From NCBI GenBank assembly GCA_022641835.1, contig CP048717.1, positions 930,001 through 994,000 of the forward strand: a DNA stretch of 64,000 nucleotides, in the 5' to 3' direction. Both the position numbers and the translations under genes were made by a program. The notes beneath the pieces are model-generated. The model worked only from the letters and a program-made list of their open reading frames with translations. It had not been told where the DNA came from and searched no databases. The DNA comes from Petasospora fabianii (Eukaryota; Ascomycota; Saccharomycetes; Phaffomycetales; Wickerhamomycetaceae). Of the stretch, positions 1 to 9,188 are shown in pieces (positions within the stretch are counted from its first letter, which is position 1; each line of letters starts with the position of its first letter).

Positions 1-1270
1 TTGCAGCTTGGAATTCCTTTGCAGAATGTATTAAGCTCATCAAGAATAATAAGTCCTTATTCGACACATCATCCAACGCACGTAGCTTAATGTATTCACG
101 ATACATCACCAGTGCTTCCGAGCTATATCCCAAAAACATATTGTATCCGTTAGGCAGCAATAGTCCGATGCCAACACCTTGTTCACTATCATCACCGTAC
201 AAACCAACATCCAAAAGCTGATCAAGCTCATGAGCCTTACCAGTGCCAACATTCTGTAGTCCAGCCAAGATCTCAATGGCGGCGAACCAACTCTTCGCTA
301 GCAACAGACTCGGTGTGGTGTCGTAGAATCTGATGTACTTCATGAACAGGTCCTTGGCTCCTCTTAGATGTGCTCTCCAGTTCCCTGAACTGGAGTCCGA
401 TCCAAGTAAGAGGATCGTCAATATCAATGGCTCAATGTTACTGAGAATTTGTGTTGAGTCCTGAAATACTTCGCTCAAACTCTTCAAACATGTTACAAAG
501 TATCTTGACTTATCTTCATCCTTGGTGGCAAGTGACAACATAGCAGCAAGTAGGTATGGGGAGGTCTTAGCGTGGAGGAGCAGGATCTCATTACAGAGCT
601 GTTGATCGAGTGGAAGAAGCCATGCGGAGATCTTATCATAGAAGATCTCAAGATGGGACTTGTATGGCTCGGAAAGGTTGAATGATTCGATTGCATCCTG
701 TTTCTTGACGTTTTCAGAACCTGTAAAGTCAAGTAGAAATTCATCAAATTGCGGGTTGATGGATTCGATGATGTCTTGGGCAAGAGTCGAGGCTTCGTTA
801 ATGATGTTCAAACGTCGATCTTCTGGTGGTGATATGTGCGTTTGTTGGGAGTCTGGGAATTTCCTCGTTGTCTGTCGCGATACTGAACCATTATTTGGTA
901 GGTGATGCTCTTCAGATGGTTGTCGCTTCGGAGCATTTGTTGGGGTAGTATTGCTGAAATCGATGACATTGTAATAAATACGAGTATCTTCGGGGCTGTT
1001 CTTGGCGGAATCTCGTATACTCTGTGACCCTGGACCTGGCGTTGAAACTGCAGTCTTCGCACGACTGTCAGACTTCTGAGGTTGTGCTGGATCAGCCATG
1101 AGGTTCCGTGTCTCACTGAACTTTATGGCCTTGACATAGACACATGTCTTCCCAAGATGCGAGCACTGCCAACATTCTGGTTTGGCTTCGTCACACTTAA
1201 GCTTCCGACGTTTGCACTCCTTGCAACCGTTACGCGAGTATTGCCTTTTCTTAATCACCTTGTCAGCCAT
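1..1270 (-). CDS. Zn2Cys6 transcription factor, LYS14-like (3' part outside window)
   Basis: The frame is open from an ATG at 1270 down to base 1 (423 codons), so the C-terminus is missing. Residues 16-43 form a fungal Zn2Cys6 cluster: Cys16, 19, 26, 33, 36 and 43 with CX2CX6CX6CX2CX6C spacing, preceded by YSRNGC. The stretch from YSRNGC to CVY resembles Lys14 and its Candida paralogues, which activate lysine biosynthesis genes. That resemblance is recalled, not searched, and many C6 factors share parts of it. The rest is a low-complexity linker followed by a helical region typical of the fungal middle-homology domain. It would act in the nucleus as a DNA-binding regulator. It is divergent from SCT1 and shares a 431-bp promoter region with it. 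Confidence 0.75.
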   Translation of the reverse strand, partial: MADKVIKKRQYSRNGCKECKRRKLKCDEAKPECWQCSHLGKTCVYVKAIKFSETRNLMADPAQPQKSDSRAKTAVSTPGPGSQSIRDSAKNSPEDTRIYYNVIDFSNTTPTNAPKRQPSEEHHLPNNGSVSRQTTRKFPDSQQTHISPPEDRRLNIINEASTLAQDIIESINPQFDEFLLDFTGSENVKKQDAIESFNLSEPYKSHLEIFYDKISAWLLPLDQQLCNEILLLHAKTSPYLLAAMLSLATKDEDKSRYFVTCLKSLSEVFQDSTQILSNIEPLILTILLLGSDSSSGNWRAHLRGAKDLFMKYIRFYDTTPSLLLAKSWFAAIEILAGLQNVGTGKAHELDQLLDVGLYGDDSEQGVGIGLLLPNGYNMFLGYSSEALVMYREYIKLRALDDVSNKDLLFLMSLIHSAKEFQAA

Positions 1271-1701
1271 TGTCTAAATTGCGTTGCTGCTGCCGGTACG
1301 TGACGCACGAGGTTAAACCTCGTTATCGTGTGCTGTCTGTTGATCAGCTGAACTCCGGAGGTAGGTGTGTGTCCCCTGCCAGACATCTTTTAGATCACGT
1401 GCAGCGGTTATGAGCGCGCGATGCCGCATCGAACGACAGGCTGCTCAACAAAAAATCAAGCGCCCTCCCACTCATCTTCACCAGGGCGGTTTTTGCCTCT
1501 TCTACTACCGCTCCATCTCTACCGCCGTGCTCGTTTTTGGGTATTACATCTCTTTCTGTAAAAGTTTCACTCACTCCACCTTCTACCTCTTCCTCCGCCT
1601 TGTCCCGGTCCCCTTTCCCCTTTTGGCAGCGTCGTCCTTCGGTCTTCGTTATCACCCCCTGATCTATCTATCCCACCCACACGCATACACATACACACAC
1701 A
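1271..1701. promoter_or_regulatory. Divergent promoter between the C6 factor and SCT1
   Basis: This stretch holds no convincing gene. It contains a TCACGTG E-box at 1395-1401, the Cbf1-type consensus, and a long pyrimidine-rich tract at about 1455-1640 leading to the SCT1 start, typical of yeast 5' leaders. Frames here open only from non-ATG codons. Confidence 0.5.
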
Positions 1702-3711
1702 ATGTCCACCCCGGCCAGCGCAGACAAGCCGGTGACAGACACTTACAAGCCATATCCATTCTACGCTCTTCTTGGATATGACTTTGTGACGTGGCTTCTG
1801 TCCTCAGCTTTTGCGTGCTTCTTCCGTGAGATTCGTCCCAGAGGTGCGTTCCGTATCCCAAAGACCGGACCAGTGATCTTTGTTGCCGCCCCTCACCACA
1901 ACCAGTTTGTCGATGCGGGTATCCTTGTCGGACAGGTTCTGCACGAGGCCAAGAGACGTGTTTCTTTCTTGATCGCTGACAAATCTATGAAGGTTGCAGG
2001 TGTCCGTGAGTTGGCCACGATGGCATTAGCCATCCCTGTCAAGAGAGCACAGGATAACCTCGCCACAGCTTCAGGTGAGATCATGATTGATCCTGAAGAC
2101 CCTTTCAAGATCATTGGTTTCGGCACAAAATTCACCACAGAGGCCACTGTGAAAGGTTTGATTGGATTGCCACGCTCGAAGGGTAATACTGAAATTGCTG
2201 AGATCATCAGTGACACTGAGCTCATCATCAAGAGAGAGTTCAAGAAGTCTGCCATGGATGTGCTCAAGAACAAGACATCTTACAAGCTTGCACCAAAGAT
2301 CAACCAAAGAGAAGTCTACGAAAAGGTCTTTGCCCATTTGGCTCACGGTCAATGTATTGGTATCTTCCCTGAAGGTGGTTCGCACGATCGTACTGATCTC
2401 TTGCCATTGAAAGCTGGTGTTGCCATTATGGCGCTCGGTGCCATGCAGGCACACCCAGGAACTGACGTCAAGATTGTCCCATGTGGTATGAACTACTTCC
2501 ACCCACACAAGTTCAGATCTCGTGCTGTCATCGAGTTCGGTCATCCAATCTCCATCTCAAAGGAGCTTGTTGACATGTACTCTGATCCTAAGACATCCAA
2601 GGAGGCCATCCAGAAGGTGTTGGACATCATTGAAAGTGCTTTGAGAGCAGTCACCGTGATGTGCCCTGATTATGAGACATTGATGGTCGTTCACGCTGCA
2701 AGAAGATTGTACACCAACGGTAAGAATTTGCCTATTCCATTGGTTGTGGAGATCAACAGAAGACTAGTGAAGGGATACCAACACTACAAGGACGAACCAA
2801 GAATTATCGAGCTTCGTAAGAAGATTCTCAAATACAACCAAAAGTTGAAGGGCATGCATTTGCCAGATCACGATGTTGAAGACGCTAAGGTTGATTACCT
2901 CAGAAACACCGGTGTCTTAATTTACAGAATCATCAAGTTGATGTTTATGGCCGTATTGGCTCTTCCTGGTATTCTCCTTTTCACACCAGTTTTCATTACT
3001 GGTAAAATGTACTCCAACAAGAAAAAACGTGAAGCATTGGCTGGTTCCGTTGTCAAGGTGAAGGCTAATGACGTTGTTGCCACATGGAAAGTGTTGGTTG
3101 GTTTGGGACTTGCCCCATTGTTGTACATTTTCTACTCTTGTGTTGGATTGTACTACTTTAGAAGCTCGAACGTCAACAAATTCCTCTTGTTTTGGGGTAT
3201 CTACATTGCCAGTGCTACTGTTACATATTCCGCCTTGACCTTTGGTGATAATGGTATGGACTTGTTCAAGTCTATCATCCCATTGTACCTCTCTTTAGTC
3301 TCCCCAGATGAGTTGTTGAAGCTCAAGGCTGACAGAAGAGAGTTGAAAGAAAGTATTATCGAAGTTATAAACGAACTTGGTCCTCAATTGTTCCCAGACT
3401 TTGACCATTTGAACCCACAGAACTTCGATGAGCTGCTTGAGGACAAGAAGACCGACGAGATCAGAAGAAGACGTGAAAGAAAGAGAAGACAAAGAGGTGA
3501 TTCTCCTGAGTCTGACACGTCTGATGCTGAGTCGCTCTCAAATGCTTCCTTGTTTGCCTCATCAAGTGATGCCGAAAGTGAGTTCTCTGAGACTTCTCTT
3601 GACTCTGCTGGTGAAGCCGAATATTCTACTGGTATCTCCAACAAGGTTGTTGATGCTTTGAGAGAGAGAAGAAACAATAATGATGAGAAGAGTGAGGATG
3701 AGGAGGATTGA
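1702..3711 (+). CDS. SCT1: Glycerol-3-phosphate O-acyltransferase (SCT1/GPT2 family)
   Basis: This 669-residue enzyme should acylate glycerol-3-phosphate at sn-1, the first step of phospholipid and triacylglycerol synthesis, in the ER membrane. The acyltransferase blocks are visible: the HX4D catalytic motif at His66-Asp71, the FPEGGSHDR substrate-binding block at about 222-230, and the IVPCGMNYFHPHKF block soon after. An N-terminal hydrophobic stretch (about 25-41) and later membrane segments (about 405-430, 465-490, 500-520) fit the multi-pass topology. The tail is acidic and serine-rich, as in yeast Sct1 and Gpt2, where it is phosphorylated. The ATG follows an ACACACA leader. Yeast has two paralogues, so SCT1 versus GPT2 is not decided. 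Confidence 0.93.
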   Translation: MSTPASADKPVTDTYKPYPFYALLGYDFVTWLLSSAFACFFREIRPRGAFRIPKTGPVIFVAAPHHNQFVDAGILVGQVLHEAKRRVSFLIADKSMKVAGVRELATMALAIPVKRAQDNLATASGEIMIDPEDPFKIIGFGTKFTTEATVKGLIGLPRSKGNTEIAEIISDTELIIKREFKKSAMDVLKNKTSYKLAPKINQREVYEKVFAHLAHGQCIGIFPEGGSHDRTDLLPLKAGVAIMALGAMQAHPGTDVKIVPCGMNYFHPHKFRSRAVIEFGHPISISKELVDMYSDPKTSKEAIQKVLDIIESALRAVTVMCPDYETLMVVHAARRLYTNGKNLPIPLVVEINRRLVKGYQHYKDEPRIIELRKKILKYNQKLKGMHLPDHDVEDAKVDYLRNTGVLIYRIIKLMFMAVLALPGILLFTPVFITGKMYSNKKKREALAGSVVKVKANDVVATWKVLVGLGLAPLLYIFYSCVGLYYFRSSNVNKFLLFWGIYIASATVTYSALTFGDNGMDLFKSIIPLYLSLVSPDELLKLKADRRELKESIIEVINELGPQLFPDFDHLNPQNFDELLEDKKTDEIRRRRERKRRQRGDSPESDTSDAESLSNASLFASSSDAESEFSETSLDSAGEAEYSTGISNKVVDALRERRNNNDEKSEDEED

Positions 3712-4249
3712 TTTCTCGATATTCCGCGTTGTTTGATTTCAGTTTGAAGTTCCTTTAGGAGTCAGTGTTCCTTTTGCACATATCTAATGATGTTTTTGTC
3801 TTTAAATGGTGTGTTTATAGACCCTGGGCCAACAAACATTTTTTAGCATCACTTTATACTAATATCTTAATCTGTTAACACATTAATCGTTCATCATCAA
3901 CTCCGTATTAGCTGGGTCTACAATCAGGGAGATGACAAATTGGCGGTAAGTTCTTGATAACGTCCAGTACCGCATCATCTTGCCGGCCAGCCAAATGCTA
4001 GTTCATCATTCAATGTATAGCTGACACAATGAGCCTAATCTTACTAGTCCTTGGTCTTTACGATAGTAAACTATGATAAATGTGTAATTTTGCAAACAAA
4101 CAAAGTTGATTAAGGGCATGTGTGCCGTGCAGCAGGATCAACTAATCGTAAATATATCGTAACCTATCCGAAAAGAACCAATCCTCTCTATCAAAGAAAC
4201 GCAGCAACATCACAGCAGTTTTTATTTTCCTTCGTCAAACACTTCCACC
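3712..4249. other. Convergent intergenic region SCT1/STT3
   Basis: These 538 bp lie between the 3' ends of SCT1 and STT3. The sequence is AT-rich and should hold both polyadenylation regions. No RNA gene or coding frame is recognised. Confidence 0.5.
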
Positions 4250-6463
4250 TCAAGCCTCAAATGGCTCCAACTCTGGACGCTTCTGGATTCTCTTCTTCAC
4301 GCCAGCAGCAGTCTGCTTCTCAAACTTGGTAGCATTCTGCAAGTCACGACCAACGTTATCGAGGTCCTTCACCTTGTAGATACGAACCATCCAGTTCTCC
4401 GATGTGAACGCCTCTTCAACAACGTTCAACTCTGGCTCCTCTGGGATAACCTGGTTACGGACTCTGTCCACAGCTGGTCTGCCCATCTTCTCGTGCAAGT
4501 CAACAAATCTGTGATAGGACATCTTGTACATGAGAGAGTTCTTCATTGTCTCAGTAGCATCCTTGTCAACCTTGTACTCACCCTTATCTGTAAAGAAGTT
4601 TCTCTCCTTGACCTCATCCGGCCAGATACCCTCAGCGATACGCACCATCCATAAGAACTTGTTTAAGTCATCACCGGAGTATCCCAAGAAACCACCAAAG
4701 ATGATAAGGACGTAATCGACATCGTGCTGCTTCAACACTTTATAAGACACCTCCTCAGAAGAGCACATAGCCTTACCAACGGTGGCAATGTGGGTGTTGT
4801 TCCATGTGTTGTTGTCAACAAGAGTAGTACGGTCAGCCATACCACCAATTTGGTATCCATAATCCCACCATGCAGCAACCTTAGCATCTTCATCGGTATT
4901 CATACGGAGCCAGTAGTATGCCTCACGGTAGTCGTCAATGAGAACCTGAGAGCCATCAGCACCTCTAGATGCCAACACAACCGATGGAGAAGAGTATGCG
5001 TTGGATGTCACCCAGGTACAGTGGAAGACAAACAAGTAGAGGTAGAAGACAAAGGTACCAATGACGGAGAGTCTTGAGACGATGTCTAACAAGGAGGTCT
5101 CGGTTCTCTTCTTGGCTGACTTGATCTCAGCATCCTCGACAACAGTTTTGTTCTGTTCCAAATAAGCGGAGAAGTCAAGGTAGATGTCAAACAACTTGGA
5201 AAGGGCAACTGCGGCAGACACGCAGATGATTGGGGTAAGAGTCAACATCAAACGAACCATGACGCCGGCAAAGTAAGAACAGAGGACGGCGTAAGCGATA
5301 ACAAAGACGTGCTCGTTTTTCAAATCTTGGAAGAGCAAATAGATACCAGCTGGGAACAACCAGACCAAGAATTGAGTGTCAAAGAAGAAGGCTGGCCAAG
5401 CAGTTGGCTGATGCTCTGAGACAGATGCGATGATTGGAATGTGAATCTTGGCATAGTTCGTATCCCACAAAGAGTAGAAACGACCAGTCCATGGGGCAAT
5501 CCAACCGGCATATGTCAGACCAACAAGGCCTGCAATACCAAGGACAATAATCAAGACGATTGAGACGGCTAAGACAGACTTGAACTCCGAAGATGGAACC
5601 TTTGAACGGATGTAATCACCGAAGGCAACGATCTGGATCAAACCAAACACACCAAGCGCAGCCATGTGGTCGTTGGAACGGATTGGAAGGAATCCAACGA
5701 ATGGGATCTGCATAGATGCCAAGGTACCAATTGCGTACCAAGTGGTGTAAGCAGTGTAGAGCTTGTGGCTATAGCGTCCCATAAGGATTAAGATGAACAC
5801 GTGCAATGGGATCAAGTTGGTGATGAAGACGTAACCACCCCAAGCAGAAACCATGTAGAAGTAGAAGCCAGCGGCCCATGAAGCCCAGAAGACGGAACCT
5901 TCCTTAGATGCCTTGATCCAGAAGTAGAATGCAGCCATCAACAACGTAATAGCGATGGCCTCATTATCGTAGGAACCAGCAACGGATCTGGAGATATAAC
6001 CTGGGGCAATACCCATGAAGGCAGCAGCGAGCAGACCTGCAGACTTGTCCTTAATTTCTGCGGTGAATAAGTATGTGAAGTAGGCAGTAACACCTGAGAA
6101 AGCTGGTGCGAGCATGACACAGATATTTCTAATGTCAACTGGAAGTCCAATCTTTCTGAGACCGTGCCAGATAGTGCCAGATGTCACCATGAGACCCGGG
6201 TAAAGAGTACCACCTGTGACTCTTCCAAGTGGATACCACGTTCTGTCATCGAACCAATTGAGGAACTCGTAGTATGAATGCGATACGAGATATTTGGTAG
6301 CTCTAAAGTTGAACCAAGGATCGAACTCGTGGATGATGGACTCGAAACGGATGACCGAGAAGAGACGCGACGACACGGCCGCACAGGCGATGGAGATGAG
6401 AATCAATGCCCTCAAAATGAGCTTGACATTGACCAATGTAGCCTCTGACACCTCAATAGCCAT
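4250..6463 (-). CDS. STT3: Oligosaccharyltransferase catalytic subunit Stt3
   Basis: This 737-residue multi-pass ER protein is the catalytic subunit of oligosaccharyltransferase, which moves the lipid-linked glycan to Asn in N-X-S/T sequons (718 residues in S. cerevisiae). The N-terminal region has the first-loop motif HEFDPWFNFR with catalytic Asp48. About a dozen hydrophobic segments follow. The lumenal domain has the signature WWDYG at about residues 531-535 and, shortly after, the NNTWNNT stretch that carries the conserved glycosylation site in yeast Stt3. The ATG at 6463 opens directly on a membrane segment. It is divergent from PIB2 across a 0.4-kb promoter. Nothing is broken. Confidence 0.98.
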   Translation of the reverse strand: MAIEVSEATLVNVKLILRALILISIACAAVSSRLFSVIRFESIIHEFDPWFNFRATKYLVSHSYYEFLNWFDDRTWYPLGRVTGGTLYPGLMVTSGTIWHGLRKIGLPVDIRNICVMLAPAFSGVTAYFTYLFTAEIKDKSAGLLAAAFMGIAPGYISRSVAGSYDNEAIAITLLMAAFYFWIKASKEGSVFWASWAAGFYFYMVSAWGGYVFITNLIPLHVFILILMGRYSHKLYTAYTTWYAIGTLASMQIPFVGFLPIRSNDHMAALGVFGLIQIVAFGDYIRSKVPSSEFKSVLAVSIVLIIVLGIAGLVGLTYAGWIAPWTGRFYSLWDTNYAKIHIPIIASVSEHQPTAWPAFFFDTQFLVWLFPAGIYLLFQDLKNEHVFVIAYAVLCSYFAGVMVRLMLTLTPIICVSAAVALSKLFDIYLDFSAYLEQNKTVVEDAEIKSAKKRTETSLLDIVSRLSVIGTFVFYLYLFVFHCTWVTSNAYSSPSVVLASRGADGSQVLIDDYREAYYWLRMNTDEDAKVAAWWDYGYQIGGMADRTTLVDNNTWNNTHIATVGKAMCSSEEVSYKVLKQHDVDYVLIIFGGFLGYSGDDLNKFLWMVRIAEGIWPDEVKERNFFTDKGEYKVDKDATETMKNSLMYKMSYHRFVDLHEKMGRPAVDRVRNQVIPEEPELNVVEEAFTSENWMVRIYKVKDLDNVGRDLQNATKFEKQTAAGVKKRIQKRPELEPFEA

Positions 6464-6865
6464 TGTTTGGAATGTGTGTGGGCTGTATCAGCTGTGTAAT
6501 GCGTAATGCTCAAGGGGTGTTCCTCTCCTCTCTGCGCTTGAACACGACACGTCGAGGAAACACCAGCAAAGCCGCAGGTGTCCGGGTGCAGCGATCGCTC
6601 CCGTGCGATCGCAACGGTCACGTGCCGATAGTGAGCGCGAACTCGTTTGGCGCGCCAATCTGCATCGAGCGAAACTCATAATTCTTCGATTGGGGAAAGT
6701 CCGGAGAGGAGGTGGAGTGTAGCACTTATTGAGAAGCGGTTACGGTTACGTCTGCACCTTTGCACCCGCTGAATTTGTCTGAAATCTCGGGTTCTTTCCA
6801 ATAACTTGTGTCTCTCCATTTGCCACCAAAATCCTGAGCCAAACCCGCCACCACGTCCACGAGTG
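6464..6865. promoter_or_regulatory. Divergent promoter STT3/PIB2
   Basis: This short divergent promoter carries a GGTGTCCGGGTG motif at 6577-6588, two copies of the 8-bp palindrome GCGATCGC at 6591-6598 and 6605-6612 (starts 14 bp apart), and a TCACGTG E-box at 6618-6624. The sites are packed within 50 bp. No gene is seen. Confidence 0.5.
6577..6588 (+). promoter_or_regulatory. GGTGTCCGGGTG motif, copy 1
   Basis: This is one of three perfect copies of a 12-bp sequence, all found between 6.5 and 9 kb. It resembles the yeast Rap1 site read on the opposite strand (TGTACGGATGT type) with two substitutions. Binding by Rap1 is inferred. Confidence 0.35.
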
Positions 6866-8389
6866 ATGAGTCAGGAGACCGGCAATACCGCCAATGACCG
6901 CGAGGGCGAAGTCATCGACAATATCCAACCAGAAGGTGGCACAAATGGACATGACGAAGTTCAAGACGAACAGCAAGAGTCACATCACATGGAGCACTTT
7001 GAACCGCTCCAGCCAGCTGACTCTGAGATCACTTTCCACAAGCGCACCGTCCCTAAACAGCGGACTCAAAGTGTCCAAAGCGTACTCTCAAGTGTCTCTC
7101 TAAGAAGCTTTGTTCATCAAAAACCACAACAGCAAGCTCAACAACAACAGCAACAGTCACAGCAACAACAGCAAAACCAAGGGACTCAACCACAGTTCAT
7201 CAGTGTCAAAACTCACATACAAGCGCCAGCCACGGCGGCATCCTCCAAGAGACGAGCCTCCTTCGAAATTGGTCAGAGGCTGCCGTTCCACAAGGATAAT
7301 GAAGCGACAGAGAATGGTGCATCAGATGAGGCCATTGACAGTGAGGAGCTTGAGCCACAACAAGAACAAAGGAAGCTCACCGATGACGCATTGAAAAGAC
7401 TTAGTTCATTTAGTAATAAGTTCACGCCAGCTGAGGTTGACATAACCATGAGCACCAAGAAAGTTGATGAGGAAGATGTCCAAAATGCATTAAAGGAACC
7501 AAAAAAGATTGATACAAATATCCCGTTCCGATCACAATCCGCATCTCAGATTAATAACATGCGTCCTTTGTCGGCTCAGTCATCGAGAGTCTTGAGTCGT
7601 AACATGTCAAATCTTTCGCCAGTTGCCCATTCCGATGTTGATGAAGAGCAGGCTTTGACCAACAGCGGTACAATACGCAATCCAAACGATTACATTGGTA
7701 ACGAAGGAACACCAAGCAAAATGCATATCAAACTTCCACAACATATAGATCCAGGACAACCAATGGTACCAACACCGAGCTCGAACAGCAGCATTGACAA
7801 TTCAAATCTCAAGACTATAAATGACCCAAAACGTCCAATGTACGTCCCAGCAGTGCTTCGCCAATCTAATACCAATCTCAAACCGGAGGATGTGCGGCAC
7901 ATCAATGAACAGAACTCAAGGAAATCAAAGAGCATCTTGCACGAAGCGGCAAACTCGTTGCGCACACAATCGTCACACTGGTCACTCAGATTTGAAGGAT
8001 CTTCAGGTAAGTCTCCAACTCGTGCCCACTGGCGCCGTGATTTGACACGTCATTCATGTGCTCTTTGTGATAAGAACTTTACATTCTTTGAGAGACGTCA
8101 TCATTGTCGTCGTTGTGGTGACATCTTTTGTGCTGAGCACACATCTCATCTACTAAAATTGGGCCTGGATGCTCAGTTTACTCTTGGCGGACAAGGTCTC
8201 TTGTGCAAAGTTTGTGATAACTGCTGCCGTGATTATGAACAATTTGTGAAACGGGAGCTTGGCGAAACAGGTGCAACTGGTGGTAGAAAGTCTAGTATCG
8301 TCACGGAGGATCAACAAAAGCAGAATAGTGGAGACGCAAACGCTATGGTTGGTACTGTGCCAGCTGATTGGAGTTGGAGTTCATTCTGA
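6866..8389 (+). CDS. PIB2: FYVE-domain TORC1 regulator Pib2
   Basis: Pib2 is a vacuolar and endosomal PI3P-binding protein that links glutamine and amino-acid supply to TORC1. The start is placed at ATG 6866 (507 residues); an in-frame ATG at 6806 would add 20 residues. After a long disordered, glutamine-rich N-terminal part comes the FYVE zinc finger at about 389-460, with WRRD, the ERRHHCRRCG phosphoinositide-binding motif and paired cysteines. The last residues, VPADWSWSSF, match the short C-terminal tail that in Pib2 activates TORC1 and that separates it from the small E3 ligase Pib1, which would end in a RING. The family's usual length is about 600 residues, and the shortening is in the disordered part. 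Confidence 0.9.
   Translation: MSQETGNTANDREGEVIDNIQPEGGTNGHDEVQDEQQESHHMEHFEPLQPADSEITFHKRTVPKQRTQSVQSVLSSVSLRSFVHQKPQQQAQQQQQQSQQQQQNQGTQPQFISVKTHIQAPATAASSKRRASFEIGQRLPFHKDNEATENGASDEAIDSEELEPQQEQRKLTDDALKRLSSFSNKFTPAEVDITMSTKKVDEEDVQNALKEPKKIDTNIPFRSQSASQINNMRPLSAQSSRVLSRNMSNLSPVAHSDVDEEQALTNSGTIRNPNDYIGNEGTPSKMHIKLPQHIDPGQPMVPTPSSNSSIDNSNLKTINDPKRPMYVPAVLRQSNTNLKPEDVRHINEQNSRKSKSILHEAANSLRTQSSHWSLRFEGSSGKSPTRAHWRRDLTRHSCALCDKNFTFFERRHHCRRCGDIFCAEHTSHLLKLGLDAQFTLGGQGLLCKVCDNCCRDYEQFVKRELGETGATGGRKSSIVTEDQQKQNSGDANAMVGTVPADWSWSSF
7129..7180 (+). repeat. CAA/CAG tract coding for polyglutamine in PIB2
   Basis: An imperfect CAA/CAG repeat encodes about 16 residues, nearly all glutamine. It interrupts the disordered N-terminal half of Pib2 and is a likely length polymorphism. 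Confidence 0.8.
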
Positions 8390-8532
8390 GCGAACTGTAC
8401 ACGTCTCATGATACTATCTATAAAACCACGAATAATTATACACAATGCATTTAATGGGATTCCCCTGAAAGGATATATTATGGTCTCTTGGAGTAACTCT
8501 AGTGACGAGTAGGACGAGTACAACTGCCTCTT

Positions 8533-8544
8533 GGTGTCCGGGTG
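8533..8544 (+). promoter_or_regulatory. GGTGTCCGGGTG motif, copy 2
   Basis: Perfect 12-bp match to copies 1 and 3, in the same orientation. It lies 145 bp past the PIB2 stop and about 650 bp before DCP2. Confidence 0.35.
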
Positions 8545-8931
8545 TATCTATATTCTCTAAATATACATCAGTGATATACGCTATGCTAAATTAAGTTGGT
8601 GGATTCAAAAGAGTAAATAAGGTTCAGAAAAAATCATCGATACTATTCACTCTTTTGAAAGTATTGAATTATTAATGTTTATCTCACAACTGAAGATATA
8701 TTTCAACTTAACCCCAGATTATAGACCTCCACAAATAAATTTATATTCAAAAATCTCTCCAAATTTTTAAAAACACGCAACGAGATCCTAAAGAGTAGTC
8801 CAAAGTGGTGAAGAAGTGGTAGAGCTGGTTTTAGGATAGTCTAAAGTATATTTATGAGATCAAGGACCCTCTTAAATATTCTCATAAATACCTAATTATA
8901 AAGATGAAGTTGTGGCCCCTAGACTATGGGT

Positions 8932-8943
8932 GGTGTCCGGGTG
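8932..8943 (+). promoter_or_regulatory. GGTGTCCGGGTG motif, copy 3
   Basis: Third perfect copy, about 245 bp upstream of the DCP2 start codon, a normal distance for an activator site in yeast. Confidence 0.4.
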
Positions 8944-9188
8944 ATTCTCTTCCGCGAATAACTTGTCGCGTTCGCGCGCGCGCGCTGACTCGAGATCATG
9001 GTGAAAATGGCTGGCAAAGAGGCCTTCGACGGCCCGCCACTGTAATTGATCATCAACTGCAAAGACAACTCGCATACGAAAGTCATAAATCGTTCTCATT
9101 CAATTGTCGAAGGGAGAGAAAGAAAAGAAATTGTGCTTCTATCACCACATACCAACCACTTCATACTTGAAAGAAGCAGACATACAAG

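Larger units (their letters stand above)
8390..9188. promoter_or_regulatory. PIB2-DCP2 intergenic region
   Basis: This 0.8-kb region is AT-rich in the middle and holds two further copies of GGTGTCCGGGTG (8533-8544 and 8932-8943), a CG-alternating tract near 8970-8985 and an A/G-rich leader before DCP2. An 88-codon ATG frame at 8904 has no recognisable similarity and looks like chance. Confidence 0.5.

Noticed and set aside
6672-6690. GGGGAAAGTCCGGAG resembling the RNase P RNA core
   Set aside because: No matching second conserved region or P4 helix partner nearby; it lies in a short divergent promoter.
8904-9170. 88-codon ATG frame ending just before DCP2
   Set aside because: No similarity or conserved composition; it lies in the DCP2 promoter and leader.
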